Assembly: GCA_013180625.2 (NCBI GenBank)
Contig: SNVD02012937.1
Span: 1-64,000 of the forward strand
Direction of reading: 5' to 3'
Origin: Boswellia sacra
Taxonomy: Eukaryota > Streptophyta > Magnoliopsida > Sapindales > Burseraceae
Length of the DNA: 64,000 nucleotides
This document shows positions 45,863 to 54,825 of the stretch, in pieces; positions within the stretch are counted from its first letter, which is position 1; every line of letters starts with the position of its first letter. The translations under genes were made by a program, and so were the position numbers. Below the pieces are notes generated by a model. The model was not told where the DNA came from. It was given only the letters and a program-made list of their open reading frames with translations, and did no database searches.

Positions 45863-46328
45863 ATATTACATTTCTTTTTGTTCAAAAGCTTCATGGATTC
45901 GAAATCTTTATCAGGATCGACTTTCCTCTCCCCCTTGGGTTTCTTGGGTGAATTGATAACTTTCTTTTTCTCAAGAAGTTTGTTCTCATACTCTTCAGTA
46001 GTCAAAGTCCTGTCAACAACTTTTTCAACTGTCTCATCGGGTTGAGGCTGATTATGCATGGTTTTCGGCATCTGTCTTGGTCTTCGAATCGGTGTCTTTG
46101 CCATCATTAACTGACCAAAAGTAGGCTGTGGTGGCTTTGTTTGCATCCGTAAAGCATCCTTCCTATATTGTAGCTGTTTCTTTTGCGCATCTAATGCTTG
46201 TTGGTTCTAGAAGGTCTTAGCAGCAGGCATTGAGGTTGCAGTAGTGTTAATTCGGAGACTTGTGTAGCGACCACGTTATCGTGCTCATCAGTTAAAACAC
46301 TGAAACAATTTGCTATCACGAGAGCCAT
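45863..46328 (-). pseudogene. HABP4/RGG-type mRNA-binding protein-like pseudogene, copy 3 (5' part)
   Basis: The best preserved of three copies. ATG 46328 opens Met-Ala-Leu-Val...Cys-Phe-Ser-Val-Leu-Thr-Asp-Glu-His, similar to the Stm1-type N terminus of plant RGG mRNA-binding proteins. After a one-base frame change and a TAG, 45863-46146 reads Glu-Lys-Val-Val-Asp-Arg-Thr-Leu-Thr-Thr-Glu-Glu-Tyr-Glu and Glu-Arg-Lys-Val-Asp...Phe-Glu-Ser-Met-Lys, which matches the HABP4_PAI-RBP1 pattern. No Arg-Gly-Gly repeats remain. The hydrophobic stretch encoded upstream of ATG 46328 is probably leader, not a signal peptide. Copia-C interrupts the gene at 45862. Confidence 0.65.
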
Positions 46329-47920
46329 AACCGAGACAAGAAGAAAACAGACAACTTGTATTCGAGATTGAGAAATTAAGAGAGTTTTAATCATTCGTTG
46401 TCAGAGATTCACGTAGTAGTCCATATATTTATATATATAGAAAGCTCTACCTTTTCAAAGGAGCAAGCAGATTTTATTTGTCTTTTTGGATTCGGAAATT
46501 CACATCCGAGAAGTTAGTGTTTGATCCCTCCAAGCAAAGGACCAGAATTGAAGCTTTTGCGAAAGATGAATAATTCTAGGCCTAGCTAACTGAACTAATT
46601 ACGTACAATTCACAAACTCCTCTTTTTGATTAACCTTATTAATTTTAGAAATACAATATTGAGTAGGTTTTACATATACTCTTGGCGGTCTCTTGATACA
46701 AATAGAAGGCTATAACCAAGTCCAAGTAGGCCCTATTCAGCGAAAACTACATCGAAAATAATATCCTACGAAGTTAAATATTTCAAAATCTCCGAAGAAG
46801 TTAAATTTAGCGGAACATTTGTAAGTCATGCAAAACAACATAAAAGCCTTATCATTTTAGATCCAGGTCCCAATTTATATAATTTCCTAATCTTTCTAAT
46901 TTAATAACTTATCTGAAGTAATATATATCTCAATTTCCGGTTGCATGTCGACGAAAAAACTTAAAGCATATTTTATTTTTTCATTAGAGACTCACTGGTC
47001 CTACATAATTGTGTTGCCAACAGCTAAGCTGCAACAGCCAAAAGTCTTGTTGTCATGGGCTTCTTATGCAGCCCAATCACGGACTGAAGCCGATAATCAA
47101 GTAAGATGCATTGTCGTGCCGGACAAAGTCCAGGTTCATGGCCCGAGGCTACCCATCACTCGCTCCACGTGCTATCTCATTATGCGCTGAATCATTTTAA
47201 GAGTACAGAAAACAAAAAAGAAATTTAAAAAAATCAAAGAAAAAAGCAGAGAGCCTCCGTGACGAAGAAAAATATTTATAGAGCAGAAGAAATTTTCAAG
47301 AATTAAGTAATTCGAGTCCCATGGACAAGCCACTAAGGGACAAGAAGGGGCAATAGCCCCTCCTTTATTATTATTTTTTTTTTCAAAAATTTGTATATAT
47401 ATCCGAATGATCCTACTAGATTTAAGAATTTTCAGATTTACCCAAAATAAAATGACTTTTTTATACTTTCTCCCTCTTTTCTTTTTGTCATTCAAGTTTT
47501 TAAAGCCAAAACTTAATAATTTTTCTTTTAGTTCTTAGACATTTCATTTGTGATCCATGTAATATAAGTTTTTCGTATTAGAATTTGTTAAATCAATTTA
47601 TTAATATTAGAATTTCATATCTATTAATAAATATAAGTATTCTTTCATTTTTGTAAGTGCCTATTAGTAGATATGAGTATTTATTTCTCTTTTCTTAGGT
47701 TTTATTTTCTTCATATGCCAATCTATATATATACATTAGAAGCTTTAAGAGAGTATTTACCTTTTAGTAATAAATTTTATGGAAGGAATAATAATTTATT
47801 TTACATCATATGGATTCCAAAATTGATATAATTAAATATCAATATTAAATATTTCTTATTTTGAATATCATTTGTTGGAGCTTGTCCCTCTTAACTGAAT
47901 TTTCTGGTTCCTCTCTATTT
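46329..47920. other. Intergenic DNA upstream of the HABP4-like pseudogene
   Basis: 46440-46680 resembles 23770-24020, so the upstream flank was duplicated too. The 46945-47190 plus-strand frame and the 47172-47495 minus-strand frame have no domain. AGGGGCAATAGCCCCT at 47344-47359 is a short palindrome that may be a decayed transposon end. Confidence 0.45.
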
Positions 47921-47929
47921 ATATGACAG

Positions 47930-48205
47930 GACTTCAATGAAAATAAAACCATACATGAATTAATAAAGTACAGAGAATAAAAAACCATCAAAGCAAGCAT
48001 TCCACCAAATCAATACTACTAAAATGAGCTTTCAGTAGCGCATTGCAGCCATAATCTTCACCTTGTGTACGCTTCGCAGATCATGACTAACCAATATGCG
48101 AGATTCCACCTTTGCAAAATGACTTGTTATTTTTGTTTTATATAAGCAAGAACTGAAAACATGGTTTGGGCCATCGTTAAGTAGAAGTAGCAATGAAACG
48201 GGTTA
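47930..48205 (-). pseudogene. DUF247 fragment C, 3' end
   Basis: 48127-48205 encodes Gln-Thr-Met-Phe-Ser-Val-Leu-Ala-Tyr-Ile-Lys-Gln-Lys and a TAA, the last residues of the membrane segment of DUF247-B. The 3' flank 47930-48126 matches 49330-49510 (AATAAAACCATACAT, CTAACCAATATGCGA). It is a third DUF247 copy, too broken for open-frame calling. Confidence 0.8.
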
Positions 48206-48372
48206 TGTTTATTTACAAACTTAAAAAACTGTTTTATAAAAACTCAAATTTTTCAATACATTTAAATTAATGTCAATCATATATTATTTTTAAACTTAAA
48301 AAAATAAAATCAACCACATAATCTTTCTAAATTTTAAGAAGAAAAACTTCGAAAATACAAACAAACACGTCA
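48206..48372. mobile_element. Small MITE, family M2, copy 2, inside DUF247 fragment C
   Basis: The reverse complement matches 21281-21452 over its length (TGTTTGTTTGTATTTT... TTAGAAAGATTATGTGGTTG). Its removal would join the two parts of DUF247 fragment C. Confidence 0.65.
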
Positions 48373-48600
48373 ATGCCCATGGGATGTTGAAGTAGTCGTG
48401 TACTAAGTTGGCTTTACATTTGTTGCAATGCCTGTTACAGTTCTTATTGACTTCAATATATTGTTTTATTTGTAGTCCTCAGAAAAAAAAGAAAAGAAAA
48501 GAAAAGAAAAGAAAAGAAGAAGAAGAAGACATTGTCGCAAGGCCTAGTAAACATGTTGGCCAGAACTTCATCATCAACTAACCAATTATCAATATATATT
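48373..48600 (-). pseudogene. DUF247 fragment C, inner part
   Basis: Matches 49623-49810 of DUF247-B: GCCCATGGGATGTTGAAGTAG, GGCTTTACATTTGTTGCAA, ATTTGTAGTC, then ACATTGTCGCAAGGCCTA and TCATCATCAAC. A (GAAAA)n(AAG)n microsatellite (48490-48529) has expanded within it. Confidence 0.75.
48490..48529. repeat. (GAAAA)n(GAA)n microsatellite
   Basis: Five or six AAAAG units followed by AGAAGAAGAAG, absent from DUF247-B at the equivalent place. Confidence 0.92.
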
Positions 48601-49532
48601 TTTTTAATTCCTTGATATTAACGTTAAACTGGATTAACAAAAAACTCTAAAAAAGTAACTAATTAATCTAATTAAAACTGGAATACTGTAAATATAGACA
48701 AAATTAAAGATAAACCTCAATCAATATAGACAGTAATATGTTTATAATAATAAGTATTTAATCAGTTATGGTACGTGTCGGTCCACTTGCCATAAGCGAT
48801 GTCCCATCCAAAAAACCAAGCAACCACAAAAGTTGCGCAGCAAATAGCAATGAACTCAGAAAAGCATTATGGGACCCCCAAACTGAAAGAGTCACCAGGC
48901 TCAAAAGCTATACATTTCATGAGACACTATATGAGCTTAACATAACCTAGCTAATACTTAATAGATGGGGCTTCCGCAGGACTTTTAGAAATTTTTTGAA
49001 AAACTAACAAAGTTTCCTGTCCTGACGAACATTTCATAAAATATCATGATATGGACTACTTAATTTAGCAATGTGAATAAGACGCAATAGCCAATAATTA
49101 TGAATTTTAAGTGAGTCAGGGCATTTTACTCACATAACTAACAACACTGATCCATGATTCCACATCTTTATCTTCTATGCCACTTACAATTCGAAAATGC
49201 CAGATCAAAGTAGACAAACTTAATTAAAAGAAGATTTTCCAAAATGACAACCCAGAGAAATATGATGCAAAACCTAGGACTTCAAAACGTTGCTCTAGTT
49301 AGGAAAAGTTTTCATGAGTTACTTAAGTTATGCAATAGGACTTCAATAAAAATAAAACCATACATTAATAAAGTTCAGACTAATAGAAAACCATTAAAGC
49401 AAACATTCCATCAAAACATTACTACACAATTAGTTTTTAGTAGCCCATAGCAGCCACATCTTCATCTTGCGTACACTTCCAGTTCCATGACTAACCAATA
49501 TGCGAAAGTTACTCATTGCAAAATGACTATAG
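48601..49532. repeat. Duplicated intergenic DNA 3' of DUF247-B (contains D1 copy 2)
   Basis: 48630-48740 matches 27720-27830. 49010-49260 matches 22960-23260. 49330-49532 is the 3' flank of DUF247-B and is duplicated beside fragment C. The 60-codon and 68-codon plus-strand frames here are chance. Confidence 0.65.
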
Positions 49533-51182
49533 TTATTTCTGTTTTATATAAGCAAGAACGGAAAACACTGTTTGGGCCGCCGTAAGTAGAAGCAGTAATA
49601 AAGCGGCAAAAAATGAAATTGTTGCCCATGGAGTGTTGAAGTAGTTTTGCCTTAAGTTGGCTTTCCATTTGTTCCAACTCCTGTTGCAGTGCTGGTTGAC
49701 TTTCTGGAATACTTCGTTATATTTGTAGTCTCCAGTACCAAAGACGACATTGTCGCCAAGCCTATTAAACATCTTGGCAACAGCTTCATCATCTCCTAAC
49801 CCTGAATTATCAATAATTCCACATTTACAAAGTAACTCCACATCCTTGGAGGTGTTCACGAGGCAGTCCATGAATATTATGTAATCAGTAACATAATACA
49901 TAGTCGGTTCCTGGTAAAACTGCTCATAGGCGATTAAATTTCGGAAGAAAGACTCGCTCACATCTTCAATTCGCAATTTTGGGATTTCAATTATTCCATT
50001 TTTGAACTTTATAGCGAACACGTTAGTGCTATTAACCTTCTCAAACTTGATTCCAGCCTCTTTGAGCTGTGTGGCGCAGGGAATACTTAACATCGCATCA
50101 TTATCTTCTGTCAAATTCCCGCCATCAATATTTGATGAACAACAGTAAAACCACTTAGAAATCCAATTATGAATTTTGGAGGGCCAGTTACTGTCCATCT
50201 TTAAAGACGATTGAAACCAACTAAATATGAACCTACAGCAATTGCCTCCTGCCACATTCCCACTTTCCGTTTTTGAAGGCAAATGAAACCATTTACGGAT
50301 CATGACTTCTGAAACTTTAAAACACCTCTCGAATTTTGAACAAATGAACGTACATTTATTCTCTTCTTTAGGATCCACACTGTCCATTGCTGAATGATCT
50401 GTCCACTTCCTATGTAATACTCCCAGGAGATGCTCCACGGATTGGATGTAGTAGCTTTCATCCTTTCCTACAGGCCCCGGCTTCGGAACCACATCAACGA
50501 CATTATAAAATTGAAAAATCATGTGACAAAGGCTTTTATCGTTAGGCATCTCAGTCATATCAAAGAATTTCTGAAGAACAAAGAAGGGAAGTTGATTTTC
50601 AACTAATAATAAATCGCGGGCCACACTATAACCAAGCCAACCTACTCCGTTTAGGATAGTATCACCAATTTCTGTCTGGATTGTCCCTGAAGCCTCGCGA
50701 AATAGCTGAACGATGAAGCAAGCGTCGAGTAACATCATTTCCACAAACTCATAATCTTTGAGATGTACGGCATCTACATAACAAGCACAAGCTTCTCCTT
50801 TCAATTCCCACAAAACTGAGACATAGTTGTTTGTATTATTTTGCCTCTTTCGCTTCAAAAGCTGTTTCAGATAGCGAAGCTTGTGCTCTTCCATCGCACT
50901 TAAGTGACTCTTGCTCCGGTGGTAAGGACCAATTGCGAGTACATGAGGTTCATAGGCCTTTACATTCACGTTACGAAGAAGTTCATGTACTTTAAATATT
51001 TTTCCGGCACGCGACATTGGATTTGGAGATAAAGCTTGAAGTTTTGCATCAATATGAGTTGATAATTCATTAGCATTACAAATATTCTCCGTGCCATTAT
51101 TAACAGGTACTTGATCACCTGTTATATCAACGTTCTCTAACTCTTCCTCTGAATGATGTTCAACTATTTCATCATTAGCCAT
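49533..51182 (-). CDS. DUF247 (UPF0481) family protein B, 549 aa, intact
   Basis: The only intact host gene in the window: a single open frame from ATG 51182 to TAA. After an acidic, poorly conserved N terminus (about residues 1-55) comes the DUF247 domain, opening Ile-Phe-Lys-Val-His-Glu-Leu-Leu-Arg and Tyr-Glu-Pro-His-Val-Leu-Ala-Ile-Gly-Pro-Tyr-His. It continues through Lys-Asp-Tyr-Glu-Phe-Val-Glu-Met-Met-Leu-Leu-Asp-Ala-Cys-Phe-Ile and Asp-Leu-Leu-Leu-Val-Glu-Asn-Gln-Leu-Pro-Phe-Phe. A hydrophobic segment at about residues 521-546, followed by Lys-Gln-Lys, is the usual C-terminal membrane anchor. Length fits the family. The molecular role of most DUF247 proteins is unknown; grass self-incompatibility loci encode members. 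Confidence 0.95.
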   Translation of the reverse strand: MANDEIVEHHSEEELENVDITGDQVPVNNGTENICNANELSTHIDAKLQALSPNPMSRAGKIFKVHELLRNVNVKAYEPHVLAIGPYHRSKSHLSAMEEHKLRYLKQLLKRKRQNNTNNYVSVLWELKGEACACYVDAVHLKDYEFVEMMLLDACFIVQLFREASGTIQTEIGDTILNGVGWLGYSVARDLLLVENQLPFFVLQKFFDMTEMPNDKSLCHMIFQFYNVVDVVPKPGPVGKDESYYIQSVEHLLGVLHRKWTDHSAMDSVDPKEENKCTFICSKFERCFKVSEVMIRKWFHLPSKTESGNVAGGNCCRFIFSWFQSSLKMDSNWPSKIHNWISKWFYCCSSNIDGGNLTEDNDAMLSIPCATQLKEAGIKFEKVNSTNVFAIKFKNGIIEIPKLRIEDVSESFFRNLIAYEQFYQEPTMYYVTDYIIFMDCLVNTSKDVELLCKCGIIDNSGLGDDEAVAKMFNRLGDNVVFGTGDYKYNEVFQKVNQHCNRSWNKWKANLRQNYFNTPWATISFFAALLLLLLTAAQTVFSVLAYIKQK

Positions 51183-52650
51183 TGCCTTCCCTAATGATCA
51201 TCATGTGGGATATACCAAGAAGTTATAAAATAATTATATTAGAATTACAAATCATCAAATCTTATTATTTAAAATTCCTAGGTGGGGAACAGATTTGTAT
51301 TTATAACAAGACGTCCCTAAATATTCAATTTTAAATGACAACGATCCTAATTCTTGGAAGAAAGGGTGTGTACTCTATATTTTCACTAGTTATATTATAT
51401 ATAATTTTCATTTTCTATATATTTTCAAAACAAACGAAATAGTGTTTGACTTATTATAACTAAAACAAAAAATTAATTAAAAAACAACTATTATTTCCAT
51501 TTCAAAATTCATTTGTCCAAGCTAAAAAAAAAAAAAAACATTTTAGTTTCCAAACCAACTGGGGACTCGACTAAAATGTTAAAATTATTCGTGGTTTCTT
51601 GTTTGGCTTGTTTCCAAGGGAATGGAACAAGAATATATTTTATTCCTCTAAATAGTCCCATTACATTGGGACTCCAAAGGACTCCCTTCTGCGAGGTAAT
51701 AATATTATAATAAATGAATAAGTAAATTATTATTAGATAACTATAAAACAAATGATTCTATTGGCAAATAATTAGTAATTTAAATTTTTAAATAATAATT
51801 ATTTTAAATGATTTATATTTAAATAATATTTAAATAATTAATAATTTACTGATATTAAAATATTATGATATCACTAAAATCATTAATTTTGTAATTTTTA
51901 TATTTATTAATTACTAAAATATAATATAAAAATATTAGTAAATAATTTTTTATTAATGTTTAAATATTTGACCATTTTTATCTAAAATTAATTTTAAATA
52001 TAATTATAATTTATTAATAATTGAAAAATAATAAATAGCTTAAAATATAAATTAAATATTAATTATATATTTTTCACTTATATTTTAATACCTTATTCGT
52101 GTGAATATATATTCTCAATTATTTAATATTTCAATATAAATATTGAGTTAATTTTTAAATTAAATTATATTTAATGTTTGAGTTTTTTACTTTTGATAAA
52201 TTACTCAGAGTAGAAGGGGTTTTGATAATTTGTTTTTGGTTTAGATTATTCCCAAGAAATCGTGAGGAGCGAAGAGAGTTAAAGGCTATGGTGATGGAGT
52301 AGCAAAGGCCCCAAACGATCAAACCCTGGTCAAATCTAGGAAAACCCAGAAATATCTAAACCAACTCAACCATGACCAAGTACAGTCAAATGTTTTAGGG
52401 TAACTAAGCATGGTCGGGCGGAAAGAGGGGATACTTGATCTTAACTCAAGTATGGTTGGATATGGCCAAACTTATTGTGCCGACCTGTGCATATTCCTGG
52501 ATGCTTGTAGGGCCTTTCTAATAACACTTGTATGAACAGCTCGCCAAAGATATAGGCAGCTAAAACTTGGGGGAGTCGACTTTCGCACTCTAATGAGCTT
52601 TCTCTTCATACCACAATTTGTGAAAGCATAGACTAAAGAAGTTAGTTACC
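51183..52650. repeat. Upstream region of DUF247-B, duplicated at 30547-32036
   Basis: Collinear with the region upstream of DUF247-A, with the same long A/T-only stretch and GGTCAAATCTAGGAAAACCC block. Similarity ends at about 52650, after AGACTAAAGAAGTTAGT. No gene. The promoter of DUF247-B should lie in its first few hundred bases. Confidence 0.85.
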
Positions 52651-53041
52651 CACTTATTGAAGCTGAAGCAAGTCAAGAAAAAGTTTCAGAAAATGTTAGG
52701 GGTTTTTCATTTTTGTAATTAAATTGGTGAATATTGGGAACCAAAATTAGGCCCAATCTTAAGGATAATCAACGATATTTTCTCATCGTGAAATACTAAA
52801 CTCATGAGATCAACACAACCTCTGTTTGCCCCCTCGAGTCTAGAACTAAAGATCAATCATTTCTAACTTCTATTTGATAAAAGAAAATTTCACCAAAATT
52901 TTGGAAACACAAATTTCTTTGTGATCTTTGAGAGATTATTTTGGAGATCCCCGGGTCCCAAAAAAGTAAAAACTCTTATTTCCTAGGGAAAAATGTTGCT
53001 AGATGGTTGAAACATAACTTGTTTTATGAGCTTCGTAAAAT
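52651..53041. other. Unique intergenic DNA present only in the DUF247-B block
   Basis: No gene or repeat recognised. It interrupts the similarity between the two duplicated blocks and contains the hAT MITE insertion site at its right end. Confidence 0.4.
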
Positions 53042-53882
53042 TAGGGGTGTGCATGGTACCCGCCCACCTGCCAGAACCTGACATACCCGTCATGGTATGG
53101 TGGAGGTAGGGTAGGGTATAAAAAAAATATAGGGTGTGGTATGGTAAATATTTTGAAAATCCCCCATGGTATGGTATGCTGGCAGGTATTTTTGCAAAAA
53201 CACGAAAATACCATACCATACCATACTTTTTTTAAAAAAATAAGAATTATGCCACATGTCAATTTATAATTGGTTATGTATAATTTGTATGTGTGAGTGT
53301 TATATACACCAATAGAGTATATAATAAAAAGAGTAACCCTAAAGCCCTAACCCTCTATCATTTTTCTATCATTTTGCTTGAATTTTGAAGTAGTAAATAA
53401 TGTAATTGCTTGAGTATTCGTGTTGTAATAGAATATGTAGTTATATGATATTTTTGTATTGTTATAGATACGATGTTACTTGATTATTTGTGTTGTTATA
53501 GAATATATAGTTACTTGATTATTTGTATTTCTAAGGATATATAATTGCTTGATTTTTTATTTAGTACAAACTTTATGGATCATAATATTAAATAATGTCA
53601 AAATAAGAACTCAAAGTGTCAAAATCTTGAAAAAAAAACTATAAAATGAACTTTAAAATCATTAAAAAGACATGGTGAAATATTGTTCAAATTTTGGTCA
53701 ATTTGGTCAACCACCCGAAAAATACCATACCATACCCGTCCTTACCCTACCATGCGGGGATGTGGTATGGTATTGTATTCCAAAATGGTATGGTATGGTA
53801 CAAAAATCCAAAACCTGACCTAGGTAAGGTATGGGAATGGTATAGCAATATCACACCATACCACACCATCTGCACACCCCTA
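53042..53882. mobile_element. hAT-type MITE with GGTATGGTAT subterminal arrays (841 bp)
   Basis: The ends TAGGGGTGTGCA and TGCACACCCCTA are perfect 12-bp inverted repeats. The flanks are identical CGTAAAAT at 53034-53041 and 53883-53890, the 8-bp duplication of hAT elements. Both ends are packed with ATACCATACC and GGTATGGTAT. The middle (53250-53690) is AT-rich and non-coding. Confidence 0.95.
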
Positions 53883-53890
53883 CGTAAAAT

Positions 53891-54391
53891 GCCTTCCAGG
53901 CACCGGGCCCAAAAAGTTAGAATGTTTCCCGTCTCAAAAAAATCGTGGTAGCCTCGAAATCTGGTTAATTTTGTCCAAAATAATCATAGGCCTGCTTTGA
54001 GGATTTATATATTAATATTAAAAATGTTAAAGTAATTGGTTTAAAAAACAAGCTAAAAAGTCCTTTTAAGGACTGCCACTCCAAAAAAACTCAAATAAAA
54101 ACATTTTATGCATATTTTAGATTTGGATTCCTGTCCAAACAAACGAGAATGACAATAATGCTAGTTTCCTCATTTAAGTTTTATTATATTTTAGTTTGTA
54201 TTTTGTGCCCAAACATATTTAAGTTGCCTGGATGTTTAAGATTGTGATTATTGATTTTTAAGAACAAATGAAATATTACAATGTATTAAAGTTTTTAGTG
54301 CATAAACACTTTCATGTGATCTCATTTTAAGTGTATAGTATTATGATTTTTCTTCTTTTAAATATTCATGAGCCAAGAAAATTTATAACTA
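53891..54391. other. Intergenic DNA right of the hAT MITE
   Basis: No gene. AT-rich, no match to the other duplicated block recognised. Confidence 0.45.
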
Positions 54392-54573
54392 ATATAGTGG
54401 TTGAAGATTCTTTCAGATCTCTTTGTGTTGAGCTACTGTCAAGGAATTCTTGCATAAAGACAACTTATTCATATAATTGGAAGCAAGTACTAGCCAAGAA
54501 CGATGAGGGTTCAAGTGATTTTCATCCCACACTCGATGAGGCTCTATAGTGAACCAACTAGTATAGCACTCTA
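54392..54573. repeat. Segment shared with 21164-21270, then the start of R1 copy d
   Basis: 54392-54520 matches copy 1 at 21 kb. 54520-54573 is the beginning of R1 (CTCGATGAGGCTCTATAGTGA), cut by copia-D at 54574 and resuming at 59543. A 72-codon plus-strand frame spans the segment, but the 21-kb copy does not keep it open. Confidence 0.65.
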
Positions 54574-54814
54574 TGTTGGAAAGAAGTTTCCAGCATAAGT
54601 TTGTTACACCGGATAACTAATAAAACTGATTTCATGAATTGTTAAGCTCTTTACACATGAGTCTTTATATACAGACTTTGCTTAATTGTATAGACTGTCA
54701 GCACACATTAGCTCACGTGCCTACTTAGTAAAAGCATGAGTCCTTTCTATTTACTTAGCTTGCAAGATACTCATTTCTAAACCTCTGGTTCTCTGTTTTT
54801 CTTTTGTTCCAACA
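54574..54814 (-). repeat. 3' LTR of copia-D
   Basis: TGTTGGAAAG...TTCCAACA, 241 bp, preceded on the minus strand by the purine tract at 54815-54825. Confidence 0.96.
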
Positions 54815-54825
54815 CCTCCCTTCAA
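54815..54825 (-). other. Polypurine tract of copia-D
   Basis: Minus-strand TTGAAGGGAGG directly before the 3' LTR. Confidence 0.85.

Noticed and set aside
46191..46394. Signal peptide at the start of the 46394 frame
   Set aside because: The hydrophobic stretch lies upstream of ATG 46328, which is shared with the 23-kb copy; it is more likely leader sequence.
47172..47495. 107-codon minus-strand frame
   Set aside because: Low-complexity Lys/Asn and Phe-rich translation of AT-rich DNA, no domain and no duplicate that preserves it.
54331..54549. 72-codon plus-strand frame as a gene
   Set aside because: The duplicate at 21164-21270 does not keep the frame open, and no domain is recognised.
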